The notes under the pieces: generated by a model
Databases searched by the model: none
Told to the model about the DNA's origin: nothing
Seen by the model: only the letters and a program-made list of their open reading frames with translations
Shown here: positions 19,306-31,729 of the stretch, piece after piece
Layout: each line of letters begins with the position of its first letter
How positions within the stretch are numbered: the first letter of the stretch is position 1
Position numbers and translations under genes: made by a program
NCBI GenBank assembly: GCA_037576195.1
Contig: CM075101.1
Coordinates: forward strand, 32,860,001 to 32,924,000
Length of the DNA stretch: 64,000 bases
Direction: 5' to 3'
Source: Phytoseiulus persimilis
Lineage: Eukaryota; Arthropoda; Arachnida; Mesostigmata; Phytoseiidae

Positions 19306-19959
19306 CGACTTGATCAGGTTGATCCAGGAGGTCAGGGATTCGTTGGTTCCGTCGCGAGTGGCCCATGCTTGTTTGAACGCACTCCAATCTTCTGGGAGCG
19401 AAGTCAGTCCGCGAAAACTGCTGGCTGATGCGGGAATACTCGCTTGCTTTCAGTGAGGTTGAATGTGATTTTCTGATAAGTTTCGATGTTCTGTTCGATG
19501 GTTCCCGATGGCGAGAACTCGGAAGCGACCCAGCTGGATATTGCGTGTTCGCGGAAAAAGCCAGACTCATTCTGGAAGTGTTCCTTCGTCTTCTTCCAGA
19601 TGTCGACTGCTGACACAAGGCCAGAGTCGCTGTGGAACAAGGAAAGTATGATGGAGTGTGGAGAAGAATACTGTTGTGGCATCCTTGTTGCCCATGGTGT
19701 AGTGCTCCTTTGCATCCTGGTCCGTCGAGTCGGGGGTGATTGGGTTACTAGGTCGGATAAATTCCCACGCATACAGCTCGCTCTGCATGTGGGCTGGAAT
19801 GAGTGTTTTCCATTGGAGGAAATTCTTCCCATACTCATCGAGCACTTCAGCTGTTCCGAAGTTGATCTTGGCGGTGGTTCCTTCGTCGTTGACTGCGAGA
19901 ACGACGGCACCTCTCTCCTTGCGCGACCTTCGAAACTCTGTCACTTCAGGTTGTTGCAT
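19306..19959 (-). pseudogene. Copia gag, frameshifted
   Basis: ATG 19,959 opens a frame containing NFLQWKTLIPAHMQSELYAWEF, here cited only as the N-(F/Y)-x-x-W-K...L-x-A-W-x-x-I pattern of copia gag. The frame shifts near 19,640 to one with SAVDIWKKTKEHF, and again near 19,420 to SLPEDWSAFKQAW, both also ordinary copia gag blocks. The third frame is continuous with the zinc-knuckle frame. At least two frameshifts make it inactive. Confidence 0.75.
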
Positions 19960-20029
19960 ACACAGGGAAAGTTACTGAACGTGCACCGAATAGTTGAGTC
20001 ACTTCACTTCACTCCCATCAGTGTCTCCA

Positions 20030-20046
20030 CTCGTGCTGATAACGTC
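20030..20046 (-). other. Probable primer-binding region of the copia element
   Basis: On -, directly after the LTR end (...TTCAACA), the sequence is GACGTTATCAGCACGAG. Its position fits a primer-binding site, and TTATCAG resembles the start of sites seen in other copia elements. No tRNA match was checked. Confidence 0.35.
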
Positions 20047-20473
20047 TGTTGAAGTCCAGGTTCAAGGCCCGACTCAATGCGGTGTTGAGCATAGACACTT
20101 ATGAGAGCTTTGAAGTTTGTGGTTCAGAACTTTAGCTGAGGGATCTGGAGTGCCATCAATGAAAACAGTCGGTCATAGTGACAGCAGTGAGACGACTAGC
20201 AGCTCGCAGTTCACGTTTGGGTGCGTGTGCTTCTGCTCTTGCTCCTTCTATTCTGTGATCCAAGCACCCGAGAGAGTACCGATAATGTCGTGGTAACAGC
20301 AAATTAATAAACACTACGTTCTATATTGAAACGTAGTTGCGAGGCGAACAAGGGTTAGTCACGCCCAGATAGAGGGACTTAAATTCTGGGAACGTCGACA
20401 TGGTCAATGGTTTACGGAAAGGTGCAAACAATAGTCAGCCCTGGTGAGCGGTGCGTACTCCGAAAATCCATCA
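20047..20473 (-). repeat. Copia 5' LTR, 427 bp
   Basis: On -, TGATGGATTTTCGGA...TTCAACA, next to the gag leader, in the same orientation as gag-pol. It is flanked on its outer side by ATAAC on + (GTTAT on -), the same five bases that follow the LTR at 14,941. It is more diverged from the LTRs at 9,915 and 14,112 than those are from each other. Confidence 0.8.
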
Positions 20474-20690
20474 ATAACTTCGATCGCTTCTCGGGCGAAT
20501 GACCGGCTTCCTTTCGCGCGTCCAACGCGACCTCTGCGAGCCCGATCGGGCTTTCAGAGAGACCTCGAAGAAAAAAAAAACTCGGACCCCAAATGTTCAT
20601 CATAATCATTCGAATTTTGCGAAAAATTACCACCTCTCTATATATCCTCTATCGATCACTCTTTGGTTTTCGAGGAAATTCCAGGAACTG
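20474..20690 (+). repeat. Mariner-like MITE fragment next to the 5' LTR
   Basis: ATAACTTCGATCGCTTCTCGGG... aligns with 15,266-15,480 (and inverted with 9,400-9,590). It is the host repeat on the 5' side of the copia insertion. Confidence 0.5.
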
Positions 20691-21059
20691 AGGGAGCCGA
20701 CCATCAGCCGACCTCCGGTCGAGTGGAGTCCGCCGCGGTTCCCGGTATAGAGGCACCTTTCTACCTCTTCATCGGGTCAGCATCATTTCCGAATCTATCT
20801 CCGGCTTATATGGTACAAGTCGTCAATTTTCCGTGCAGCAGTTTGCCATATACTAAACATTATTTTCGACTGAAATCAAGAAATATCGACATTGAATCTT
20901 TCCCTCGGTTGTTTCTGAAGCCCTCTTCGTGGATTGCGTATCAGCTCCTAGAATCTCACTCTCGTCTCGTCGACGGTCATCTACGCTCTTGTGGACACTC
21001 GAAGTCGGTCTTCTGGAGTCTCGGAGACGGTCTCGTAAACGCTCGTATACGTCGAATCA

Positions 21060-21250
21060 CCTTCATAGACTCCAAAAAGTATGGTCAAATCGATTTCAGA
21101 ATCACCTCCTCAGACCCAGAAAAGTTTGGTCAGACCGATCCCGCAATACGCTCCCTAGACTCGGAGAAATATAATCAAATCGACGCCAGAATCGCCTCCA
21201 TAGACTCAGAAAGTATGGCCAGATCGACCCCGGAGTCGACTCCATAATCT
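21060..21250 (+). repeat. Diverged 45-bp minisatellite, about four units
   Basis: Units such as AAAAAGTATGGTCAAATCGA...AGAATCACCTCCTCAGACCC keep the 45-bp spacing but differ at many bases from the arrays at 5.7-13.5 kb. This is an older array of the same family. Confidence 0.75.
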
Positions 21251-21367
21251 CGAAAAGTCAGATCGATACCGAACAAACTGACGAAGTGACCGACGGAGCG
21301 GATTATGCATAGGAAGGATATTGCTCGTTTCCGAGAGGCTAGAGATTCAACCAATATAGAATGAACT

Positions 21368-21431
21368 CGGAAATTCTGGGGAGGGGAGGACTGCTCAGCG
21401 CCCCCTCCCCCGCCCCTGGGCTACGCCACTG
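21368..21431. mobile_element. Terminus of a hAT-type element
   Basis: Read on -, CAGTGGCGTAGCCCAGGGGC followed by a G-rich run. Relatives of this end (GCGTAGCCAGGAT...) appear at about 33,523, 42,609 and 60,548. No partner end was found. Confidence 0.4.
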
Positions 21432-22467
21432 CCCTCCTGACTCATCATTCAGAGTTGATTCACACTAGAGTGTCATCTTCTCCTCCTGACACATACAGTC
21501 CTGTATACATGGATACCCTCCAGCAACGCTGGTAGCACTTCTCGGTGGATATTTTCATTGTGGAGTGCTGCATTCTTTTGAGAGATACGGAGGCGTTTGA
21601 CAGAGCATAACGCTGCTGTTCAAATGATTTTTTTTCACCTACTTACATTCTCCAGTTTCACTTAGCGGGAATATGCTCTCTTCCAGAAACCGCATCCCAA
21701 AAGGTCTCATATCCGTTGACATTGCGCCATTCATGGGATTGTTGGAAATGGCAGAACGGACCGTACCGTGGATCTTATTGCGGGAGCAGCTGTCTGAGAC
21801 GGAACATTCACCATCCACAAACACGAATTCTGGAACCGTGGACTGAACTGAATCTGGCGGTCATTTTCCGCGATGCTTCCAAGCACAATCATCGAGACGA
21901 ACCACATCCCCTTCAAGCACATGAAGCGGTGGAAGCCGTGCCATGTTGTCCTCCAGGTCATCCCTCGACTTTGCGGGAGGCCCCTTCAATTTTAGCTCTG
22001 GCGCGGGCCGTCGCGGTAACTCCTATAATTGAATGCATATTCCTCGCTGTTCTTGATTCTCCGCACGCGTCCAGGATCTTCCGAATAAGTCGCGGTCTGT
22101 CTATTGATGAGTCGTCGATGACAAAGCTTCCGTCGATCATGTGTATTGTTCGCGTCCCTTTCGGAAGTCTTGACTCTGTCAAGCTGTCGTAGATTCCCCA
22201 GCGTGACATAGGTTGCCAGCGCTCTCGGATCGCATGCAAGTGTGGGATCGGGGCAGGTTCAATGCGGAACGGGAGATGATCTCTTTTGTATCTGTGTTCA
22301 TGCACGGATACCAATTGCACTCATGGCCGTTATTGATTTTGCCAGTTCGATTTCCAGGTATTGCGAGAAGCTTTTCAAACCTCGCACAGTTTCAGGATAG
22401 TATTCTTCAAGACAAAAGTTGACATTAGTGCGGCTACCTGATCAGATAGGAGAGGTCATACAAGGTA

Positions 22468-22804
22468 CAGTACAACCTCGATTATTTCAACCCCGATTAT
22501 CTCAATTTTGATTATTTGAACCTTCGCATTTCAACCTCGATCATTTCAATTCTGAGGAACAGGCCGAAGGATGTCGACCAGAAGCGTATTTCTACGTGGA
22601 AGATGAATCCATCGTTCAGAATGTTCCATTATCAATATATCTCGTATCATTTTGGATCGGTTAGTGTCGACCTCGGACTCTCATTCCCGAATCGGTTGCG
22701 GAGTCTTAGAATGTGGGTGATTTCGTCATCTCTCGATTATTTCAACTTTCGAATATTTCAACTTTTTTTTGCATCAATCAGTTGAAATAATCGAGGTTGT
22801 ACTG
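22468..22804. mobile_element. 337-bp pogo/Tigger-like MITE, perfect 24-bp ends, TA flanks
   Basis: The left end begins CAGTACAACCTCGATTATTT and the right end is its exact complement over 24 bases (22,781-22,804). TA lies on both sides (22,466-22,467 and 22,805-22,806). CAGT...AACCTCGATTAT is the signature of pogo/Tigger termini. Subterminal copies of GATTATTTCAAC are present on both sides. There is no coding capacity, so mobility would need a transposase elsewhere. Confidence 0.9.
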
Positions 22805-22806
22805 TA

Positions 22807-25800
22807 CATATGTTGGACACGGAAGCTTTGTCGTCTTTTGGGCGTCATTGGTTCCAACACTGGTGATTAGAGTCTCGGCGGAGCAGGTTTGCTTGACCCG
22901 ACTTCCCAGAGCCCGAGATGCCGTCCCAGAGACGGGAACAAGGAGTTCAAACTCTGAAACTCAATCATATCCATTTGGGGCCGCATCGATTCCACGAGTG
23001 ACACGCGACCGTTCGAGCGATAGTTCCGATGATTGAATTTATCGCTGCTACAGAGACAACTCCAGACACGACACAAGATGCAGGAGCTGAACCCGCCGAT
23101 GGAGTCCCCGTCGATTAAACTGCAGGAGACGCCTGTGAGTGCAGCTGACGAGATGGAGACTGGGCGGACACAATTCATCAAATCCGCCGCTGGCATATTG
23201 GCTGCGAGAAAGATGCTCCGTCGATTTCCGATCATTTGAGTCGCGTGCATAGTTCTCGCGCCTCAACACGGAGAAATTCTCACGCCCTTTAATCTAATCG
23301 GCTCCGCGAACAGGAAAATTCATCCACGGAGCAGCGTTAGTATAGACAGCACAAATATATAATATTATACGATGATAGGGCTCGCTTAGGTTGCCAATGC
23401 CAGGTCAATCCCGGAAACACCTCAAATGACCTGGCAAGCATGGTACCGACACCCAATCCTACAACGACGCGGGTCCTTCTACGTTATTTCGTGATTTGAA
23501 GGGGCGAGAAGCTGTCTGGGCTGGGAATCCAGTCGAGACGACATCGGAACGATGTCAATAGCCAGTTAGCAACAACGCTTGCGTGAACAACAATGTCAGA
23601 ACGCATACGATGGATTCAATCCCTGCAGTCAGCCGCTAATGCTCTCACGTCGGTGGTATTCTCCATCCTAATTCTGTGGACGGAACCGCGTGGACTTATA
23701 ATTGATAATCGAATACCATGCGTAACAAGGAGAGCCAGAGAGGCTGTGAGCCGGAGCAATCGAAGGAAAATTCAGTCATAGAGTCGTTTTCCTCGACAGA
23801 AGATTCAAGAATATGGGACCATTCCCTCCGATTCCGCTCTCTTGACAACTCTGCTTTCCTGTAGTGAGTGTTGGCTCCACTGGCAAACATGGCGAGGCCA
23901 AATCAAGCTGCGTGGTCCTCAGCTGGAAGGTGATCCATGAAGAGATCGGCAAGCTTAAGCTCAGTCAACGTCGATGGGAATCCCAGGAAATACAGTGAAT
24001 GACGTTTCTCGGAAACTCAACCCTACCTCAAGCTCAGTTATGTGCCATCAATGGCTCGGTTTCATCGTGGCTGCTCGCCCACCTTCGCACCAAGCAACTC
24101 TGAGTAAGATTTTGACAACAAAAATTAGGAAACATTCCCGCTGAGAACGCATCATAGCCTGAGCAGAATTGTGATCCCTGTTGGTGATCTGGCTCTGGGC
24201 TCGATTGTTCTGATCTCCAGAACCGTCAGTGAAAAGAGAAAGCAGATCTTTTCGATCGAGCCGCTTCTGGCTCCTCGAGCCTCGAGTCGTCACCTCGAGC
24301 CATGCTCTCAACGACTAGCAGAACAGATCGCTCATCCAGGGACTATGTTTTTGACTATCCAGAAAGAGAAATAAGCGGAATGTGGGTTGTCTGCGTTGGC
24401 AAGAGGAGGTGTGCAGTAGATTGCGCCTGCCATGCCACTCGTCACAAGGGTCCTGAAGGTCTTCGAGGCCATCGAGTGGCCTACGAAGGCAAGCGCGTAG
24501 TTGGAGTTTTGAGGAGATGTCGTCAGAGATCGTGCTGTCAAGAGGAATGCTCGTTAGTTGGTTCAGCGACTGGCACCTGGGTACATCCAAGAAAGGTGGA
24601 GACCGGCTCATCCGTCGAGCACTTGGTCAAGAAGAAACTTTCGAGGACGCTCAGTCGAACTTTTCGCATCGATCTTCAAAACGCCCAAGGCAAGCCTTGA
24701 GGCACGTGCCCCATTCGACGCACCTGAATTTCAAGTGGACCACTTGCGTTGGCGGTTAGAGCGACGCATGAATGGCTACAAAAAGGGATCCCGAGCCCGG
24801 CTCGATATTTCCGCAATGGAGTGAGATAACGCAGAGCTATATGAACAAGATTCCAAAGGAGACGAGTTTCGGCAAGGAGCTGTGACCGTTGCAACACCAT
24901 CTAACAGAGTCACGCTACCCTACACACGGCAAGCCGAGACTACAAAGAGTTATTGGAGCCTGCAAAAAGACATTTGTGTATTCGTGGCCTGGAATTTCAG
25001 GATACCTTCTAGATTCCTGCTTTCGAAAAGAACGTAATCTTCGAGAATGCGCGCGCTTCCGAACGCAGACTCGGGCGGACTCCAATGTATAGACTAGTGA
25101 ACTCGAGTCGGAAATCCTTGATGGAAACCGTGCGTTCACCCGACGGAGCCGATCCCTCGGAATGCGTTCGGAGCAGAGGTCAAAAGCCCCTTGCGATCGC
25201 GACTGAATCTCACAGTGCCGTATTCATCGCGAATCGAGGAGAGATAAGGTGAGAAGGAATGAGAAGGGCGTACACCTAGTAACTCGAAACCCAGTTGACC
25301 GAGACGCACTCTACCGAATCTCTCTTCACTAGACCTTCTTTTAATCGTGAAGCCATTCTCGCCGATTTGTAGGAGATTTTGTAGTAGAGGATTGGAGGCC
25401 TCATTGTTTGTGGAGACTGAGAGCCACCGCTGACACTTTGAAGCTCCGGCTGTTCGTTCCTAAGCGTCGTGGAGTAACCATTTTGCCTATTCGATGATCT
25501 CCAACAGCTTGCCATGATTTCCGAGGTCGAAGAAATCGAGGAGACAAGGCACGTTCGAATCTCGATGGAACCAATGGTGTCGAAACCTCTTGATATTTCG
25601 GAGGAGACGGATAAAAGCGGCCAGCTCGTGGAGCACTCTCATTCGATCATTCTCGGGTTCGTTCTCGCGTCGACGATCTCTGGAGGGCGAATCCTGAAGT
25701 ATCATCGCGCGTAGCAACGACATAAGACACGGACCCTGTGCATCGCGTATTTCTTATAGATTCGCTGCGAGCCCGTTCGCGATTCGGAGGTTTCCGTGAC

Positions 25801-28717
25801 ATGAGTTCAGAATAACTGGGTTTCGGCGAATTAAGTCCTGATCGTGAGAAGAGGAGCGATAATTATCGTCATGGACCTCGTCTTCAAACTTCAGAATTCG
25901 CTTTGGTCAGAACTCTCTTAAGTTGCAGAAACAACATCTCTGAAACACTCTCCAGAGGATTACTGATAAATGATCCAATATCGAAATCGATCCGATTTTC
26001 ACGAGGACTGGCGTGGCGAGCCTCCATGATGCCAAATACAAAAAATTATGATCTTGAATGGAGATTCCCCACGAAATCTCCAGAGAAGTGGAGACAACTT
26101 GCGCGAGCTTATCCAAATTTGGTCGACTAGAATATTGTAGGAGCAACTGCACCATCTAATGTTGGAGGCTGAAACTCATGCCGAGAGTTGGAGGGAACCA
26201 GGGCATTATCACAATAATCGGGACCTGGGTTTCGAAGCTGGAACCATGGATGAACTCGAGAAGCTTTCAGGAGCCACTTCTCGTAAGGTTCGTTCTCTGA
26301 TACGAGGCAGAAACAAAATGAGCTGAACGCTGCCTCTCGATCAGGAAGGAGAACGAAAAATAGATGATGGTTCGTCAAGCGGGTGAAAAATCAGATGCAA
26401 CAATCGGACTCTGCCCCCTAATCTGAGGAAAATAAACCGGCCCTCGGTACGCTACTGTTCACGATGCATCACTGCACAGGTTTTGCCATGGCTCCTACAG
26501 GCGAAAGCGTCCGAGTCGTGGGCGCCATCGCGAGCGAAACGCGAAAGCTTCGTACCCACTCGGGCAAGGAGCCATTCAGCTGCAGCGATCGTCTACTGTC
26601 TTGATTCAAGAGTAGAAACAAGTTGACCATCTCGTAGATGCCCGCGCGGGAAATTTCGGTCGATTCCCAGCGAACATCGAGCTCATAGTTGCTGGTGTAT
26701 CGAACTCAGTGTCAGTGGAAATAGACGCAGCTGAAGATGTTGTACACTAGCCTCCGTATCGAAGTAGTTGAGATCATGAATAGCATGTGCCGCTTTCGTG
26801 CTGACGCTCTGCTTCCTTTCAGCATCACTGAGCTTGGGTTTTTTCCTGTCATCGTCCACCGGAACGACGCTTCGAGTGAGAACAGAGCGCAGTTTACGCA
26901 CGATGCAAATATTAAGCTCGCTGAACTTGGCTTCGAAAGGGAGCCAATCTTCCGAACATTTTTCTGGGAGTTGATGGAAACTTTCTGACCAAGTGAGTGT
27001 TTCTGCTCCATTGTTTCGAATGAATGAAAACTTGGGAGAAACGTGACGTCGTTAGTTCATTGTTTCCAAGATAGGTGTTCGGAAATATCTCCGTCACATT
27101 CAGACTGGGCAAGGACGGAACAAGCAACACAAACTGGGGGAACTCGCCCGGGAAATCGAGTACCGAGTCTGCATTTAGGAGCACTCCCCAGATTTCATCT
27201 TATCCTCCATGAGTCAATGCGAGCACCTTGCGAGCTCGACGGGAAATTCGCTTTACCTAAAGGCTCGCGCAAGGGAGCTTGCGAGCTTTTCCATCGTGGT
27301 TTTCAGTCACGGTTCGCAATCCAAAACGAAGCGGCGCGGCTCGGAATACCGTCAGTTCCCCCGGTCAGGGTCTCGGTACGTGACCCCCTGAGTGCTCATT
27401 TGAATACTGGACTCATTCGGAGGGAAGGCGCGCGTGCATGAGATCGCAAGACCTGCTCCCCCGCCCCTTGTGAGGGTTATTGCGATGCCCTGGTGACAGC
27501 GAAGTATTCCTCGCGAACTTGAGCGTCGAGTATGGCTCAGAGAAGTGAGCTATCGGGGAAGTTAGATTAGCGGATGAGATAATATATTTCCGGGTCTTTC
27601 CGATGTTTTACTAACCATGGGGAGCAAACCTTTCCCATTCCTACTGCGTGATCAGCGAGCTCGGAGCTGGCACGTAATGTACTTGGAGTCAGGGGAATAA
27701 GCCTCGAGTCAACAAGTCGGTGGCGACTTTGGAGCTCACCAAGTTCTCCACGGGAGTAGGGATCTCGAACGCGATTTGTATTCGTTTCGGCAGACGGACG
27801 TACACGAGTGCAACGGGGGGGGGGGGGTACTCTGGGGTACACGAGTTTGATGATTACGGCACAGTTTGAGCACGAGAGAAACCAGAGGAAGAGCCGAGAT
27901 CCGACTTTTTCCGTGACATCCGCTATTCGGGAAGATGATTCTCTAATGAGCACGCTGATGCACTGCAGTAGTGCACCGAATGGTTCGGGATAAGCTTGGA
28001 AGATCACTTCCTTCATAGATATTCGGAATCGCAGCGATTCCAAGCTGGTCGGCCGCGATAAGGTGGGGCTTCGACTCACCCACCTGAGAGGCTTGACGGC
28101 CGTAAGTCTCACAGGCTACGACAGAACTGGGATTCCGACCGGCGGCGGCGGGAGTGAAGGCGGTGACAGATCCCAAGATGTTTTTCTCCAGCGTCTGAAG
28201 AATTGGAGTTTCCCTAAGAATTCAAGCCCCGGGCTCATTGAGGGAAGAGAGTTCTGGAATATCGGTGAGCGCTATTACTCTAGCCAGTAGGACCTCATCT
28301 AGGATTCATCTCAGCAATGAAGGAAGCAACAACGACCTGCGCTCGATGATCTGGTGATAGATGAAGACGAGTAGCTCTCACTTGAAGTGAAGAAACTCTT
28401 GTAGTATACCGTTCATGTAATACCGAGGAGGGACGTTCGAAAAATCCAATAGCTGATAGGATAAGTCGACATCCAATCCGAGCTTTCCAGTTCCTCTCAC
28501 ACACCGGTGCGTAGAGTACCGCCCATGTCCCGCAGTCTCCGCATCAGGACGAGACTCATTCCTGAATTAAGGACAGCAAGAATCGTGAAGAAGTTCACTC
28601 TCTATCAACACTATCCGAGTTCACAATCTTCACATGTGTTGCGACTTCGATCCTTCCTCGTTCCGGATACGAACACTTCAAGACGGGGAAGATAACTTGA
28701 AACTAGTCTCCTCTGTA
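22807..28717. other. No recognisable gene
   Basis: Frames up to 181 codons occur but overlap on opposite strands and show no known motif or convincing exon structure. A homopolymer G run lies at about 27,818-27,829. Confidence 0.5.
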
Positions 28718-28830
28718 GACCTATTTCGTTATAACGCATAACGGAAAATAATATTTCCGTTGTTACGGAAAATCGATTTCCGTTATAACGGAGAATCAAT
28801 TGCAGTTATAGCGAAAGATAATCATTTCCT
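28718..28830. repeat. Palindromic TTCCGTTATAACGGAA cluster, left end
   Basis: GACCTATTTCGTTATAACG... contains three to four copies of the palindrome TTTCCGTTATAACGGAAA. It is an inverted counterpart of 31,673-31,729. TA precedes it (28,716-28,717). Confidence 0.7.
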
Positions 28831-29099
28831 TTATATCACCGATTCAGTATTTGCGACACATATGTATATATATCAACTCAATCAATTACATGAGTAATGT
28901 CATCCTCTTCCGCGGCCCAACTCGGATCGGGATGGAGCTCCATGGCAACCCTCCTGGTGGTAGCGCGTGCAAGTTTTTTCGCAATGTTTATACACACAGC
29001 TGGATGCGGGAAAGTGGAAGTCACTTCGTTGGCACAGGTTATGGTAGAATCCATGCACTGAGTATCGGGCTATCATGTGTCGCATGTCGTTGATGGGCA

Positions 29100-30620
29100 T
29101 TTTTCAGTAGTTCATGATAATCGCCGCGGAGGTATAGAATTCAGCCGGGACCTCTCTCATTTTTTGACTAAACAGCTCCCTGAACTTCGACAGTGGCTCT
29201 GTCGGGGGCAGTTGGAGTCTTCTCTCGAGGTCTTCCACAAGAGGTTGCGTTCCAGCCATGGTCGGGACCAGCCGGTTCTTCGCATTCCTGGGCGATCGCA
29301 TTGCCCGTTTCAGGAAAGTTGACTTTACTTTGTCCAGGGCTGCCAGTTGGCTGGCGGTAAGATCCTCCCATATGATGTGGATTCCGTAAGAAGCCGCTGT
29401 ATTCAATCAGGAAGTTCGCGCTTTTCTTCAGCTCTAGAAGCATTCTTTAGTATAGGCCTAGGTCATCGGCATACTGGGTGATTTTCACGCATGAGGAATG
29501 ATTTTCGAGCATCGACGGGGGTCGCTCATAAGGACTATAAAAAATATTGCGCTTAGGTTATCGCCTCGAGCGTACCCAGTCGTTCGTTGGGAGGGCTCGT
29601 GCTCACAGACTCCAAAATCCAGAGCGATAGCGTTCGCCCTCAGTATGGATGACAGGAGCCTCGGGGAACGCTTTCCGACTCCGACGCTTGCCAGTTTCCG
29701 CAGCAGTATCGACCTGGAGGCAGAATCGAATGCGGCACGGTAATCGACGAAGATGGCGTAGAAAGACTTTTTCTTCTCTTCGAGGGAGTGCCGTATTTCC
29801 GATATCAGTTCGCTACATGCCGTCATCGTGGAGTGGTCATTTCGAAAACCGTGCCGCTCTGACGGCTGAACTTCTCTAGCTTCGAGGTATGTGTTCAAGC
29901 GCCGAGCCAGCATCGAGGACAGAATCTTGTAGATGCAGCTTTTCTTGGCAATTCCCCGCCAGGACGAGGGCGAGGGGGGGTAAAGGAAGCTTCACCCTAA
30001 GAAATGACTTTGAGAGAACAGCTCAACCATTCTTTCGGAACGCAGCCAAGTTCAAGGCGCTTGTTGAAGAGGTCGGTCCATAGCGGTATTAGAGGTACGG
30101 CGGCTTTCAGGTTTTCATTCCTGATCAGATCCGGCCCAAACGCTTTTCCTGCTTCCAATCGCTTGATGGTTATTTGGACTTCTTCGATGGTAATAAGCGC
30201 TTCGAGTTCCTCGGCGAGCAATGTCCCGCAAATGGGATTCGGGAACGGAGACGTTTCCGGCACGGGCTGCGAGATGGTATTTGCGGAGCTGAGAAGACTT
30301 TTGAAATGGTCTCGCACGATTTCCGCCGGGATAGGGCAGCTCCGATAAATTTGCGCTGCCCTGAGGGCCATGTAGGGGAGAGACTGAGCTTGGAGAACCA
30401 TTTTGTCTTCCTCCGTACACGCCTGCATCTTCCTCGTGAAGTCGATCAGCGCCCTGAACGTTCTCCGGTGTGCACAGTAGAGATCTTGACAGGGTTTATC
30501 CTAGAGAGAATCAGTGGTTGAATCACCATTCTGCGAGCGTCGTGGCATCTTTGGTCGAACCAGATGGGCGATCGGTGATTGGGTGATGGCGAAAAATCAA
30601 TTCGGGGAATGAATGGAAGA
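29100..30620 (-). pseudogene. LINE ORF2 remnant with reverse transcriptase
   Basis: On -, in order: a pre-RT segment with PIWFDQRCHDARR (30,655-30,446); ITIEEVQITIKRLEAGKAFGPD and LFNKRLELGCVPKEW (30,428-29,997), the finger motifs of LINE RTs; HGFRNDHSTMTACSELISEI and FVDYRAAFDS (29,913-29,485), with the catalytic Asp; TTGYARGDNLSAIFF (family: G-x-R-Q-G-D-P-L-S); YADD at 29,462-29,473 in another frame; and a C-terminal part with ASYGIHIIWEDLTASQL (29,406-29,104). At least three frameshifts or stops break it. No endonuclease is visible. It lies inside the interval bounded by the palindromic termini at 28,718 and 31,729. Confidence 0.85.
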
Positions 30621-30713
30621 CTTGCTATTTGTCCATAATCTGCAGTACTTCTCAAGAAACAGCACCAGGGGTACCAAGAGACAAGGAACCATGGTCATCT
30701 CACGCGGCTGTAG
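30600..30713 (-). repeat. Segment encoding a signal-peptide-like stretch, copy 1
   Basis: On -, PREMTMVPCLLVPLVLFLEK then YC..W....SS...P. It is homologous at DNA and protein level to 31,562-31,681 on +, in opposite orientation. A hydrophobic run after Met resembles a secretion signal. Whether it was ever a gene exon or is only repeat sequence is unknown. Confidence 0.4.
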
Positions 30714-31561
30714 CATGTTTTGATCCGGAGAGCGAATTTCCGTTCCCCATCGCCGGACGATAGAAAATACTCGGTAATTTCCAGCAAGGAGCTTCTTGTG
30801 ATCCTTCTCACGCTCCGAGCGAGTCGCCTCTCTGCCGCTACGAGCCCGACGCGTTGCTGAATTCCTGAGACACTTCAAGCAAGACGCGAGCCGATTCACC
30901 CAATCCCTTTGAGGCTGCAAGATACATTCTCATAAGGAGCCTCGCCCGATTTCTCTGACGCTCCAAGCTTGACGCGTCTCAGAATCTTTGTGACGCCTCG
31001 ATTAGGACTTTTCGCTCTATCTCTACGACGCTTCGACAAAGATGATTCGCTCGATCTCTTCATGTTGGACGATTCGTGATCCGTGCACTTCCTTCGACAA
31101 TATGAGGTGGATCCGATTGGAACTTACATGAATATGTTTATCCAAATATCTATGTGATGTCAACATACATATACGTTCCTGTATAGACTTCCTCTTCATA
31201 TTCTCGTGCTCCTGCAAATTCCACACTCTCGTTCTCGATTGTGAGATTTTGGTAGGGTTCTAGAGTTCTGGTCCCATAGCAAATCCTAGCAGATGGTCCC
31301 ACACAGCAAATGCAGCACGAATACGAGCATGTTCATGAGCGCGTACCGTAGAGCCTCATCAAATAGCAAGTCATTCGAATATTTTCTCAAAAGAGAGATG
31401 GGTGTAACTTGTTATGTAAGCTAAGCTCGAGATCTGGTTCGCATTCCCGAAGTTTCATGGAGACACATGATTTGTGATAGAAATCCCCCAAAGATCCACC
31501 AACACCTTTGAGGGGATATTTGAGGGACAGCATCAGAAAGATCGGAGTTCACACACACACA

Positions 31562-31681
31562 GTAGAGCCGCGTGAGATCACTGTGGTCTTTTGTCTCCTG
31601 GTACTCCTGGGGCTGGTTGCTGAGGAGTACTGCAAGGCCTGGACAGATGGGGAGTCTTCCATGTATTTTCCCGAATTGACG
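31562..31681 (+). repeat. Segment encoding a signal-peptide-like stretch, copy 2
   Basis: PREITVVFCLLVLLGLVAEE then YCKAWTDGESSMYFPE on +, followed directly by the palindromic repeat (FRYNGD when translated). Here the Met of copy 1 is Ile, so no start codon sits before the hydrophobic run, though the frame has an upstream ATG at 31,508. Confidence 0.4.
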
Positions 31682-31729
31682 TTCCGTTATAACGGAGATA
31701 CTATTTTCCGTTATAACGGAAAATAGGTC
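31673..31729. repeat. Palindromic TTCCGTTATAACGGAA cluster, right end
   Basis: Two palindromes ending ...CGGAAAATAGGTC, the inverted counterpart of 28,718 onward, followed by TA (31,730-31,731). Confidence 0.7.

Noticed and set aside
21639-21824. Frame on - ending at a strong GTAAGT donor (21,646)
   Set aside because: A good donor is present but there is no recognisable domain, and no convincing acceptor or next exon was found.
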